The notes beneath the pieces were generated by a model that did not search any database, was not told where the DNA came from, and saw only the letters and a list, made by a program, of their open reading frames with translations. 40,846 bases of DNA from Bacillota bacterium (GTDB lineage Bacteria > Bacillota > Clostridia > Christensenellales > UBA1242): assembly GCA_009787915.1 (NCBI GenBank), contig WQSK01000004.1, positions 1 to 40,846 of the forward strand, read 5' to 3'. How positions within the stretch are numbered: position 1 is the stretch's first letter; the number at the start of each line of letters is the position of its first letter. The position numbers and the translations under genes are program-made. Shown in pieces: positions 15,627-23,288 of this stretch.

Positions 15627-16298
15627 TTAAACCCCCTCGACAAATTCGCCGTTTATAAATTTTTTGGCTCCATGCCCAACCATGTAGATTTTCCCCCCGT
15701 CTACAATAACCGCCGAGTCATCCGACAAAGCATACACAGGCACACCGCCGTTAATCTTGCTCTCCCCTATACTGGCTTCCAGGCCTTCCCCGTGTTCGCT
15801 GTCGGCACCTACGTGTGGGCGGATACTTAGATTTACAAGTTCCAAATACCTATCCACATCGCACGAGATTGATTTACCCGTGTCAAGACGGAACTCGTTC
15901 GGAGGGCGAACCCCTGTGACGCAAGAGCCCGCACTGCTCCCCACCCAGACTTTGGTTTTTAAAAGTTTCGGGAGGGTTTTTGTGAAACCACTTTTGTTGA
16001 AAACACTTTGTAAATAATCCACGTGTCCGCCCATACACCAAATAACGTCGGCTTTGGCAATGCGTTTTTCGTTTTCCGCCAAACTCTCGTTTCGCAAATC
16101 ACAAAGATACATCCCACCGCCAAATGTTTCGGCTACTTTTGAAAGACTATTCAACAACCACCGAACATCCCAGTCCTCGATTTGCGAACACTCGTTCAAA
16201 ATCGCCGCGCTAATCTTGCTGGCGGGCTTTCCCGTCAACTCTACAATCTTTTTTGTAATCGCATCCGTATTGTACGCGGACATTAAGACAAGTTTCAT
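15627..16298 (-). CDS. Peptidase S51-family protein, second copy
   Basis: A 223-aa protein with the S51 layout: MGGHVDYL (89-96, the family Gly-Gly motif, here GGH rather than GGN) and GSSAG with nucleophile Ser122; IRPHVGADSEHGEG provides histidines of the active-site region. It starts inside the stop of the histidine phosphatase (ATGA overlap) and ends 10 bp before murB. Its place in a cell-wall/chromosome operon might hint at peptide recycling, which is inference only. Clearly diverged from the 267-aa copy at 2499-3302. Confidence 0.8.
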   Translation of the reverse strand: MKLVLMSAYNTDAITKKIVELTGKPASKISAAILNECSQIEDWDVRWLLNSLSKVAETFGGGMYLCDLRNESLAENEKRIAKADVIWCMGGHVDYLQSVFNKSGFTKTLPKLLKTKVWVGSSAGSCVTGVRPPNEFRLDTGKSISCDVDRYLELVNLSIRPHVGADSEHGEGLEASIGESKINGGVPVYALSDDSAVIVDGGKIYMVGHGAKKFINGEFVEGV

Positions 16299-16867
16299 TT
16301 CTTCACCCTTTTGTCAAAATCGAATTTTATAAGTTCACAATTCATCATCTCGGGTGTGTCGCGGTAAAATCCACTCTTTGGTTTGCCATCAAAGTACGCC
16401 TTGAACACACGCCCTACACCGCCATGCGCCACAACCAATATGTCTTTCCCTTTGTGTTCCTCCCAAAGTTCATCAAGGAAACTTTTGACGCGCGCTTCTA
16501 CCGCTTCAAAAGATTCAACCGTAGAATAATCGTATAATTTGCGCTCGCTAAAAAAATCGTCATCAAAGTCTGGGTGTTTCATCCACTCAAGCCCCTCGTA
16601 ATCACCACAATAGTATTCAATGATGCGCGCATCAATTATAACAGGAGGCCTCTTATCGGCAGGTCGTGCCGTCAATATAAGTTCGCACGTCTGTTTTGTT
16701 CTAAGCAACGGACTGGCAAAAACCAAATCAAATTTGACGTCTTTGATTTTGTGTCCGAGGTCTACCGCCTGCTTGACACCTTTCCCTGTCAGGATAGTAT
16801 CAGAGTACCCACTCCAGTTCCCTTGCTTGTTAAAAAACGTTTCCCCATGTCTTACGTAATAAATCAT
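16295..16867 (-). CDS. Histidine phosphatase family protein (phosphoglycerate mutase-like)
   Basis: A 190-aa phosphatase with the phospho-acceptor motif RHGET (His7) near the N-terminus, SPLLRTKQT for the second arginine, an acidic EYYCGDYEG segment, and the distal VVAHGG histidine. The small size fits broad-specificity acid phosphatases rather than glycolytic mutase. The ATG overlaps the scpA stop as ATGA, so it is coupled to scpA. Another member occurs at 21154-21738. Confidence 0.85.
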   Translation of the reverse strand: MIYYVRHGETFFNKQGNWSGYSDTILTGKGVKQAVDLGHKIKDVKFDLVFASPLLRTKQTCELILTARPADKRPPVIIDARIIEYYCGDYEGLEWMKHPDFDDDFFSERKLYDYSTVESFEAVEARVKSFLDELWEEHKGKDILVVAHGGVGRVFKAYFDGKPKSGFYRDTPEMMNCELIKFDFDKRVKK

Positions 16868-17595
16868 TTCTTTGCCTCAATTTTGATGTCCGCAAATTGG
16901 TTGTCTTGAACAACGCCAATCTCGCCCGTTTTTAAAAGTTCCAACAATGCAAGGAAAGTATTAATAACTTCGCTCTTTGTAAAGTCCGCCTCGAACAGGT
17001 CAAAAAACATAACACGTTTGCCCGAGGTTATCCGCGTTCGGATGTCAGCCATTTTGTCGCCAACGGTAAAGCGGTCCATGCGTATTTGTTTCGTCACAAT
17101 CTGCGGAGCATTAAATTGCAAACGGTGCATGACCTTTTGAAAAGCGGAGGTCAGCATATCAATACTTAGGTTATCCAAAACATATTTGTATTCTGGCTTG
17201 AATTCCACAGGGGCTTTGTAAAAGCGGTCTACGTTTTCGGTTTCTTTTAATTTTTCGCTGGCTTCCTTTAACAACTTGTATTCTTCCAATTGCCTCAAAA
17301 GTTTCGCCTCGATGTCCTCGGGGTCCTCCTCGATTTTTTCTTTTGGTAAAATCCCTCGGCTTTTGATTTCAACAAGGGTTGCCCCTATATCAATGAACTC
17401 GACGGCATCATCCAAATTCAACTGGTCAAGTTGTGACAAAAATTCAAGATACTGCTCTGTCACCAAAGAAAGTTGCACGGTTTTGATGTCCAACTTTTTT
17501 TCACGAATTAAATGGAGCAACAAATCCAACGGCCCATCAAAGTCGGTTATATGAATATGATGCTTTTGCTGTGCGGTTTCGTTTTGTTGTTCCAT
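16864..17595 (-). CDS. scpA: Segregation and condensation protein A
   Basis: A 243-aa kleisin subunit of the SMC condensin. The signature FDGPLDLLLHLIREKKLDI lies at about residues 19-37, followed by VTEQYLEFL and LVEIKSRGILP; the C-terminal winged-helix contains VINTFLALLELLKTGEI. The start lies 8 bp after the M50 gene stop. A promoter box (TTGATT-N17-TAGTAT) lies over the M50 3' end, 5 nt before the ATG, so scpA can be made from a leaderless message as well as by readthrough. Confidence 0.94.
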   Translation of the reverse strand: MEQQNETAQQKHHIHITDFDGPLDLLLHLIREKKLDIKTVQLSLVTEQYLEFLSQLDQLNLDDAVEFIDIGATLVEIKSRGILPKEKIEEDPEDIEAKLLRQLEEYKLLKEASEKLKETENVDRFYKAPVEFKPEYKYVLDNLSIDMLTSAFQKVMHRLQFNAPQIVTKQIRMDRFTVGDKMADIRTRITSGKRVMFFDLFEADFTKSEVINTFLALLELLKTGEIGVVQDNQFADIKIEAKK

Positions 17596-17600
17596 ACTTT

Positions 17601-17629
17601 ATACTAAAACATTAGCCCCCAAAAATCAA
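17601..17629 (-). promoter_or_regulatory. Promoter inside the M50 3' end, for scpA
   Basis: Complement-strand TTGATT (17624-17629), 17-nt spacer, TAGTAT (17601-17606), then five bases and ATG 17595. It overlaps the stop codon of the upstream gene. Confidence 0.45.
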
Positions 17630-18272
17630 AGAATAAATTAACAATATGCCCGCCAAGCAGACCAATTGCATTTGTAAACATCAAAACCATCATTACGACA
17701 AGGAGCACCGCCATAGAATTCTGCCTAACAAAACTCATGTAACTGTTGTTTGGTTTTGTGAAACTTGCCAAAATGTTGTACCCGTCCAACGGAAATATCG
17801 GCAAGAGATTAAACAACATCAAAGACACATTAATAATCGTCAAAAACCAAAACAATTGATACAGCATAAACATCCCCACGTTCGCTGTCGGATTTCCAAA
17901 TGTAAATATTAAATACAAGCACAAACTGGATATAAACCCGATTATTAAGTTTACTACTATGCCCGCGATACTTACAAAAAAATTGCCCTTTCTGAAATTT
18001 CGGTAATTAAATGGGTTTACGGGAACTGGCTTTGCCCAACCTATGCCTGCCAAAACAAAAGACAAAAGACCCAACGGGTCTATGTGACGTGCAGGGTTTG
18101 GGCTTAGACGCTTCATCATCTTTGCGGTCGGGTCACCATTCCAAAGTGCGACCAAACCGTGTGCAATCTCGTGCGCGACAATCGCCACCACAAGGGCGAG
18201 CGCGAACATCAAAATCATCGCGAACACATAAAGTGCTGGCCAGTTATTGTTTTGGATTGCAAAGAACAACAC
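17604..18272 (-). CDS. Site-2 protease family (M50) membrane metallopeptidase
   Basis: A 222-aa polytopic membrane protein of the M50 / rhomboid-unrelated intramembrane protease family. The zinc motif HEIAH (34-38) lies in the second hydrophobic segment, and the distal LLPIFPLDGYN supplies Asp163. NPARHIDPLG is the family motif between helices. The start is GTG 18272, since a promoter box ends six bases upstream. Neighbouring scpA on the same strand is a common arrangement in Bacillota. The substrate is unknown; SpoIVFB- and RseP-type regulators are larger or differently organised. Confidence 0.88.
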   Translation of the reverse strand: MLFFAIQNNNWPALYVFAMILMFALALVVAIVAHEIAHGLVALWNGDPTAKMMKRLSPNPARHIDPLGLLSFVLAGIGWAKPVPVNPFNYRNFRKGNFFVSIAGIVVNLIIGFISSLCLYLIFTFGNPTANVGMFMLYQLFWFLTIINVSLMLFNLLPIFPLDGYNILASFTKPNNSYMSFVRQNSMAVLLVVMMVLMFTNAIGLLGGHIVNLFFDFWGLMF

Positions 18273-18278
18273 AAAGAG

Positions 18279-18307
18279 AGTTTAGCGTATAAAACGAACT
18301 TGTGCAA
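18279..18307 (-). promoter_or_regulatory. Promoter of the M50 gene, leaderless
   Basis: Complement-strand TTGCAC (18302-18307), exactly 17 nt, TAAACT (18279-18284), six bases, GTG 18272. No Shine-Dalgarno. Confidence 0.5.
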
Positions 18308-18312
18308 GGGTG

Positions 18313-18498
18313 TTATCCTTGATTCATTGAAAAACCGTCTTCGGGTTGTTCTGAAAAAACTTCTGGTTCAAAAACTGGGGCTTGGGTTTCGACCACGGGT
18401 TCTGCTTGGACTGGCTCGGAAACAACTGGTGCCTGAACAGCAACAGGTTCAAGGAAAACTTCTTCTGGTTCTTTATTTTGATTCGGGAAATACCACAT
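18313..18498 (-). CDS. Small Pro/Glu/Val-rich protein, 61 aa
   Basis: A frame starting MWYFPNQNKEPEE followed by imperfect repeats of the type EPV-QAPVV-EPV (about residues 17-50), probably disordered and acidic. TATACT/TAATAT boxes lie 4-7 nt before the ATG, as for other genes here. It precedes the M50 gene by 40 bp on the same strand. The repeat composition could also be a remnant of a longer proline-rich tail, so it is only moderately supported. Confidence 0.5.
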   Translation of the reverse strand: MWYFPNQNKEPEEVFLEPVAVQAPVVSEPVQAEPVVETQAPVFEPEVFSEQPEDGFSMNQG

Positions 18499-18510
18499 GG
18501 GTTAGTATAT

Positions 18511-18691
18511 TACGGCGGCGACGCACATGTGCCTCGCTTGTTCTTTTACAGTTTGCAATCTTTTTCCGAAAATCGCTTCAAGACAATTTATAAATTAAAT
18601 ATTATCAAAAGATATAAAAGCCTTGAAAGTGATTTTACGTCAAAAGTGCAAACCTTGTAAAAAACAAGGGAGGCACATGTGCGCCGCCGCA
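18511..18691. repeat. Long palindromic repeat, copy 2
   Basis: The outer arms 18511-18540 and 18662-18691 pair imperfectly, with a perfect 13-bp block GCACATGTGCCTC (18523-18535) against 18670-18682 and GGCGGCG against CGCCGCC. Pairing continues inwards (TTTTACA/TGTAAAA, TTTGCA/TGCAAA, AAAATCGCT/AGTGATTTT, CTTCAAG/CTTGAAAG). The inner core matches the 7991-8188 element, whereas the outer arms are different sequence yet still self-complementary. It lies just past the stop of the S11 carboxypeptidase. Confidence 0.85.
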
Positions 18692-18696
18692 ACATA

Positions 18697-19944
18697 TTAG
18701 ATTTTATAGTTTCTTGTGACTTTTTTGACCGCGCCGAAGAATCCCATTGAATCAATATCTGCACCCGTCACAAGGTCAATCTCGGAAACAACAACGCCTT
18801 CGTCGGTCACGATAATTTTACCAACGGCATCCCCCATTTTGTGTGGTGCCTTTACGTGTTCGTTCATTTCAATAGCCACAGTCGGTGCCGCCCCTTTGTC
18901 GCCCTTTTTCACAAGGTCAAAAAAGTTGTCCTTTGCGAACACATCAATTTTATCGGTCATCGCACCCTTTACATTAATCTGTCCGACAATTTGGTTTTTA
19001 TCAACAATAAGTTTGCTTTCATAACTGTCCATAGCATGGCGCATAAGGGCACCACTCTCGTTAAAACGAGTTTGGCTATTCTCCGCACCGATAATTACAG
19101 CGATAGGTTTGATTTTCCCACGCTCGGCCGATACAGTGATACAGTGTCCTGCTTCATTCGTAAAGCCCGTCTTTCCTCCCAAACATCCGTCAAAGAATTT
19201 TGCGTGCTTGTTTGTGTTTGTAAGACCAGTCACGCGACCGCTTGGGTGCGCAAAGTCATACATCCATGTGTTTGTAACATCGATATCATAGAACGGTGAA
19301 GAAATCATATATTGGAAAACCTTTGCAACGTCTGCGGCCGTAGAATATGCCTCGGCGGCTGGTAAACCCGTTGCGTTTGCGTATCTTGTGTTTTCCATAC
19401 CCAAACGTGTAGCGAGTTCGTTCATGCGGTCAACAAACGCTGACTCGCTTCCTGCAATAAGTTCCGCCATAGCAACACATGAATCATTGGCACTGGCAAC
19501 AATGATTGTTCTTATAAGTTCTTTGACTGAATATTCTGCCTCGAAATCGAGGAAGGCTTGGGAACCACCCATTCCGCTTGCTTCACGGCTGACAGGAACC
19601 ATTTGTTCAAGGGTAATCTCACCTGCTTCCAATGCGTCGAAAATAACCGACAAGGTCGTAATCTTTACCATACTTGCGATTGGCAAGCGGTTGTGTTCGT
19701 CTTTTGTGAACAAAACTTTTCCGCTGTTGGCTTCGACAAGAAATGCGGATTTCGCTGTGATTTCGAGGGCCGATTGTTCCACAGCCGCAGACACCAATGC
19801 CGCCGCCGATACAACTGCATTCGTTGTTCCGCCTTCTTTACAACACTTAGGCCCCATCAGAAACACCGACCCAACTGCCACAGGGATTACCATGCCAAGT
19901 ATCAAAGTTTTTTTCACACCAAAAGTTTTTTTTTCCATACCCAT
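18697..19944 (-). CDS. D-alanyl-D-alanine carboxypeptidase (S11 penicillin-binding protein)
   Basis: A 415-aa exported cell-wall enzyme that trims the terminal D-Ala from peptidoglycan pentapeptides. Signal peptide or anchor at residues 12-31. The three active-site motifs are present: SMVK (Ser91, Lys94), SAN (151-153) and KTG (258-260). A C-terminal beta-rich domain (about 300-400) is typical of PBP5/DacF proteins and helps position the enzyme at the membrane. Two Cys (34-35) after the signal region are unusual, but no lipobox is seen. It is divergent from the MFS gene across 40 bp; TTGAAA-N17-TATTTT lies 10 nt before the ATG. Confidence 0.92.
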   Translation of the reverse strand: MGMEKKTFGVKKTLILGMVIPVAVGSVFLMGPKCCKEGGTTNAVVSAAALVSAAVEQSALEITAKSAFLVEANSGKVLFTKDEHNRLPIASMVKITTLSVIFDALEAGEITLEQMVPVSREASGMGGSQAFLDFEAEYSVKELIRTIIVASANDSCVAMAELIAGSESAFVDRMNELATRLGMENTRYANATGLPAAEAYSTAADVAKVFQYMISSPFYDIDVTNTWMYDFAHPSGRVTGLTNTNKHAKFFDGCLGGKTGFTNEAGHCITVSAERGKIKPIAVIIGAENSQTRFNESGALMRHAMDSYESKLIVDKNQIVGQINVKGAMTDKIDVFAKDNFFDLVKKGDKGAAPTVAIEMNEHVKAPHKMGDAVGKIIVTDEGVVVSEIDLVTGADIDSMGFFGAVKKVTRNYKI

Positions 19945-19949
19945 AGCGT

Positions 19950-19978
19950 TTGCAAAAATAATTAAATTATTCTAATAT
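19950..19978 (+). promoter_or_regulatory. Promoter of the MFS gene, leaderless
   Basis: TTGCAA (19950-19955), 17 nt, TAATAT (19973-19978), six bases, GTG 19985. The TTGCAA is self-complementary. Confidence 0.5.
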
Positions 19979-19984
19979 TTCAAT

Positions 19985-21157
19985 GTGGCTGACGGCACAA
20001 AGTTATTTATTATTGATACTTTACGCAGGATATCGCTCGCGTTACTTGGTGGCTTTTTGGTAATGTATTTTTTGCAACTTGGGAGCGACACAATTTACCC
20101 AATTGCCGCCATGTATCTAATAATGTGGATTGTTGCTGTGCTTGTTTTTTACGTAACAAGAAACTTGGTAAACCGCGGGAATAAACTTGTCCCCATACGC
20201 ATTTCGACGATTCTGCTTTTGGCAATATATGTTTTTGTAATTTTTACAAGGCACCACATTATTGATTTCTTTTGGGTTATTGGAATTTTGCGCGGATTGG
20301 AGGTCGGTTTCTATCACACCTCATTCAACCAGATGAAGTCAACAATAATATCGAACAAGAGCAGATTATGGTTTTTATCCATCGGACAAATCAGAACAGG
20401 TATCATTGATATCTTCTTACCAATTTTATTCGGGTTTATGCTGCTACGGTTAGAATATCATTATGTCGCCATAGTCATGGCTTTTATCTGTGCGATAAGT
20501 TTCTTGTTCTCTTTGTGCTTAAAAGACAAATCTCCTAAACTTGGCAAAACGAATATTCCGTTATTTATGAAAACTTTTTCTGAAAACAAGAAAATTAAAA
20601 AAGTCATGTGGGTGGCGTTTTTCAGCGGACTTACATATAACGCGAGTGCCTTTACCCTGATGATAACAATTTACACCGCATTGGTTCTCGGCAGCACATT
20701 CCACTTCGGGATGGCGGCCGCCCTATATTCCGTACTAGGAATGGTTGCAAGTCTTTTGGTCGCAAAATTCGGCAAAGAAAACAATTTCAAAACTTTGTCA
20801 TGGTCGGCTGTTTTAATAATCTTATCAACCTTTTTCTTTATGGTTTTCAACACAGATATTTATACCGTTATTATCTTCGCGTGCATAAATGCGTTCTTTA
20901 TCGTTTTCGCAAGCGCATTTGTGAGTAAAAACATCTACGACTACTCTAATCTTGATTGCGTCAAAGACAAACATAAAACAGAGTACTTTTTCATAATCGA
21001 AGTATTCCGATGTCTTGGCAGGGTTTTGGGACTTGTACTCTTAATCTTGACCGCGGTTTTCAGTAGCACATTGTTCTTGCAAATATCAATGGTATTAATC
21101 GGGCTTATGTTTATCCCATTGGTATTTATAAACAATAGACTGGGGATGAGTGCATGA
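19985..21157 (+). CDS. Major facilitator superfamily transporter
   Basis: A 390-aa protein with about 12 hydrophobic segments and a cytoplasmic basic loop near residues 183-205 (CLKDKSPKLGKTN), the usual MFS central loop. The start is GTG 19985; the overlapping ATG at 19983 is in another frame that soon stops. Substrate unknown. Its last codon overlaps the start of the histidine phosphatase as ATGA, so the two are co-translated and perhaps share a substrate pathway (inference). Confidence 0.83.
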   Translation: MADGTKLFIIDTLRRISLALLGGFLVMYFLQLGSDTIYPIAAMYLIMWIVAVLVFYVTRNLVNRGNKLVPIRISTILLLAIYVFVIFTRHHIIDFFWVIGILRGLEVGFYHTSFNQMKSTIISNKSRLWFLSIGQIRTGIIDIFLPILFGFMLLRLEYHYVAIVMAFICAISFLFSLCLKDKSPKLGKTNIPLFMKTFSENKKIKKVMWVAFFSGLTYNASAFTLMITIYTALVLGSTFHFGMAAALYSVLGMVASLLVAKFGKENNFKTLSWSAVLIILSTFFFMVFNTDIYTVIIFACINAFFIVFASAFVSKNIYDYSNLDCVKDKHKTEYFFIIEVFRCLGRVLGLVLLILTAVFSSTLFLQISMVLIGLMFIPLVFINNRLGMSA

Positions 21158-21738
21158 TATATCTTCTGCGACATGGTGAAACAGATTTTAATGTTAAAAA
21201 CTTGCTTATGGGTCAATTAGACATCCCACTTAATGCAAATGGTATCTCACAGGCGCACTCTGCTATTACGGATGTCACAAAAATCAAATTCGATTATATT
21301 TTCTCATCAGACCTTGCACGCGCAAGACAAACAGCCGAGATTATAAACAAGCATCTAAACCTCAATATAACTTTTGACAAAAGATTGCGGGAGGTTGGAC
21401 TTGGCGAACTTCAAGGGAGAGAGAGAAAAAATATAACCGCTTGTGAATGGGAAAAGTTCAACGAACGCCCAGAATTATTTGGCGGCGAACCATGGTGTCG
21501 CATATTTTCACGCGCAAAAAGTTTTATCCATGAAATCTCATCATACAAGGGTGATATTTTAGTCGTAGGCCACAGTGGTTTATTTAAAATAATGATGTGT
21601 TATGCCGACAACAAAAATTTCAAAGACTTCATGAGGTATTTTATACAAATTGAAATACCGCACTCTAAAATACAAACACTAGGTTACTTAAAATCAACCA
21701 ATACAAGAACCACTCGAAAAGACCAAAACACGCAATGA
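21154..21738 (+). CDS. Histidine phosphatase family protein, coupled to the MFS gene
   Basis: A 194-aa protein with RHGETDFN (His7), SSDLARARQT, the acidic RLREVGLGELQG and the distal VVGHSG. Small broad-specificity or sugar-phosphate phosphatase type rather than glycolytic mutase. The last ~20 residues (Thr/Asn/Arg-rich) overlap the converging membrane-protein gene by 74 bp, and may be an extension by loss of an earlier stop. Confidence 0.84.
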   Translation: MIYLLRHGETDFNVKNLLMGQLDIPLNANGISQAHSAITDVTKIKFDYIFSSDLARARQTAEIINKHLNLNITFDKRLREVGLGELQGRERKNITACEWEKFNERPELFGGEPWCRIFSRAKSFIHEISSYKGDILVVGHSGLFKIMMCYADNKNFKDFMRYFIQIEIPHSKIQTLGYLKSTNTRTTRKDQNTQ

Positions 21739-22300
21739 TTATTATGAACTTTGTGCACGCGGCCACGAGTTCGTTTTTTGTAAATGCCCCACGGAGTCCG
21801 CTGCTCCTTGCCGTTGCACAGGTTCGCAAACACCAGACTGCTGCCGCAATGACGATGACTAATAGCACAAGCATTATAAACAAATACACGATGAACAATA
21901 TAACCCCCGTGATTGCGCCGAACCTTGACAACGCCCAATACAAATTAATGAACATCTCGAAACCCTTATAAGCCAACACAACAAAAACAACCCATGATGC
22001 CCAGCGGTGTAGGCTTGCAACAAACATTATCACAAACACAAGTGTAAACGAAAAAATCCGTGTGATAACTATGGAGCCCAAACTCACATTCGGTCGGACG
22101 ACCCTTAGGATGTTTCCGTCCAAAATGTTGTTTCCGATTTGGATTACGTTGAACCTCGGATTAAAAACCACCGACGCCCCAATAATCATGCCAACAACAA
22201 AAGCCGCAAAAAGACATATCAAAAGAACCTTGTCCATCCTCCAACGAACGGCAATAGCCCCGCGCAATATAAACAGCCCTCGGCGACAACTATGTTTCAC
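21665..22300 (-). CDS. Polytopic membrane protein, possibly SpoIIM-like
   Basis: A 211-aa protein with a basic N-terminus (KHSCRRGLF...RWRM) followed by a helix with a glycine-rich face (FAAFVVGMIIGASVVF) and at least four more hydrophobic segments. The layout and length resemble stage II sporulation protein M, a membrane protein of engulfment, but no decisive motif is visible and no other sporulation gene is in the window. The GTG at 22300 follows TATAAA by five bases; an internal ATG at 22237 has a GGAGG immediately in front, too close to be a good Shine-Dalgarno. Confidence 0.6.
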   Translation of the reverse strand: MKHSCRRGLFILRGAIAVRWRMDKVLLICLFAAFVVGMIIGASVVFNPRFNVIQIGNNILDGNILRVVRPNVSLGSIVITRIFSFTLVFVIMFVASLHRWASWVVFVVLAYKGFEMFINLYWALSRFGAITGVILFIVYLFIMLVLLVIVIAAAVWCLRTCATARSSGLRGAFTKNELVAACTKFIIIIACFGLFEWFLYWLILSNLVFVF

Positions 22301-22335
22301 ATAAATTTATATGTTTGCTTTTACTTAAATATTAG

Positions 22336-23280
22336 TTACGCATTTGGCACAGGAGCCAATGGGAGGTCGGTTACAAAAACACCTTCGTCTTTAAAGCCCA
22401 AACAAATTCCAAAGTTGCCTTCTTTTATGCACTCTACTGCGCGCGCCCCGTATGATGTACCAAGATACCTATCGTGGTATGACGGTCTGGCTCCGCGTTG
22501 CATGTACCCAAGCGTGCAAAGCCGTATTTTGTCGTTCCCCATAGCCTCACCAATTTGTTTAACAAAAGTTGCTGCCTCCATAATTTCCGCAAACTGGGTT
22601 TCGGCTTTTTTTTCTTGAAAGACACAAAAACTGCTTTCTTTTCCTTCTGCACGATTTTTTACAAAGATATCAGCAATTTGTTTTGGTGTATGTCGGTCAC
22701 CCTCCATGTCAATCACGTCGGCAAAAGACGCCTCCCCGATATGTTTCGCCAACCTATTACAGTTACGCCCCATGACTTTCACAACATAGTCGCGCCTTGA
22801 TGTTTCCATAGTTTCTTTGAACTTGTCGATTTGAACAACCGAGTCCTCGCACGCCGACGAAAAACCAAGGCAATTCATAGTGTACTCTACATCATTGTCA
22901 ATTGTTGCAGGAATAAAAATTGTATTAACACGCGCGTTTTTACACCGACCTGCACCGATAAAGGAACCATTTCCCCCAATAACAACAAGTGCCGTGAACC
23001 CTTGCTTTTTGTAATTTTTAATGGCAGCCGCAAACCCGTCCTTTGTCATAAGCCGTTTGCTTCGACCACAACGAAATTCACAACCGCTCCGTTGCGAGAT
23101 ACCTCTTGTGTTTTCCAATGTGAGTTGCACAAAGTTCCCGTCAATCAATCCGTCAAATCCGTCAATACCTGCGTACACAGAAATGTCAGGTGAAGCAAAG
23201 CGAAAGATTGCCTCCATGCACGCATTCATCCCAGGCGCGTCACCGCCACTTGCAATTACACAAATTTTTTGTTTAGCCAT
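22336..23280 (-). CDS. pfkA: 6-phosphofructokinase, variant nucleotide site
   Basis: A 314-aa enzyme that phosphorylates fructose-6-phosphate in glycolysis. Recognisable motifs: SGGDAPGMNA (11-20), GIDGFDGLIDG, VVIGGNGSF, the catalytic PATIDND (Asp128) and VVKVMGR for fructose-6-phosphate binding. The nucleotide motif GGDGS reads GGNGS (Asn104); the Asp normally helps bind Mg-ATP, so activity or donor preference may differ. Shine-Dalgarno TGGAG and an 8-bp gap place it directly after uvrC in an operon. Confidence 0.87.
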   Translation of the reverse strand: MAKQKICVIASGGDAPGMNACMEAIFRFASPDISVYAGIDGFDGLIDGNFVQLTLENTRGISQRSGCEFRCGRSKRLMTKDGFAAAIKNYKKQGFTALVVIGGNGSFIGAGRCKNARVNTIFIPATIDNDVEYTMNCLGFSSACEDSVVQIDKFKETMETSRRDYVVKVMGRNCNRLAKHIGEASFADVIDMEGDRHTPKQIADIFVKNRAEGKESSFCVFQEKKAETQFAEIMEAATFVKQIGEAMGNDKIRLCTLGYMQRGARPSYHDRYLGTSYGARAVECIKEGNFGICLGFKDEGVFVTDLPLAPVPNA

Positions 23281-23288
23281 ACTCCACT

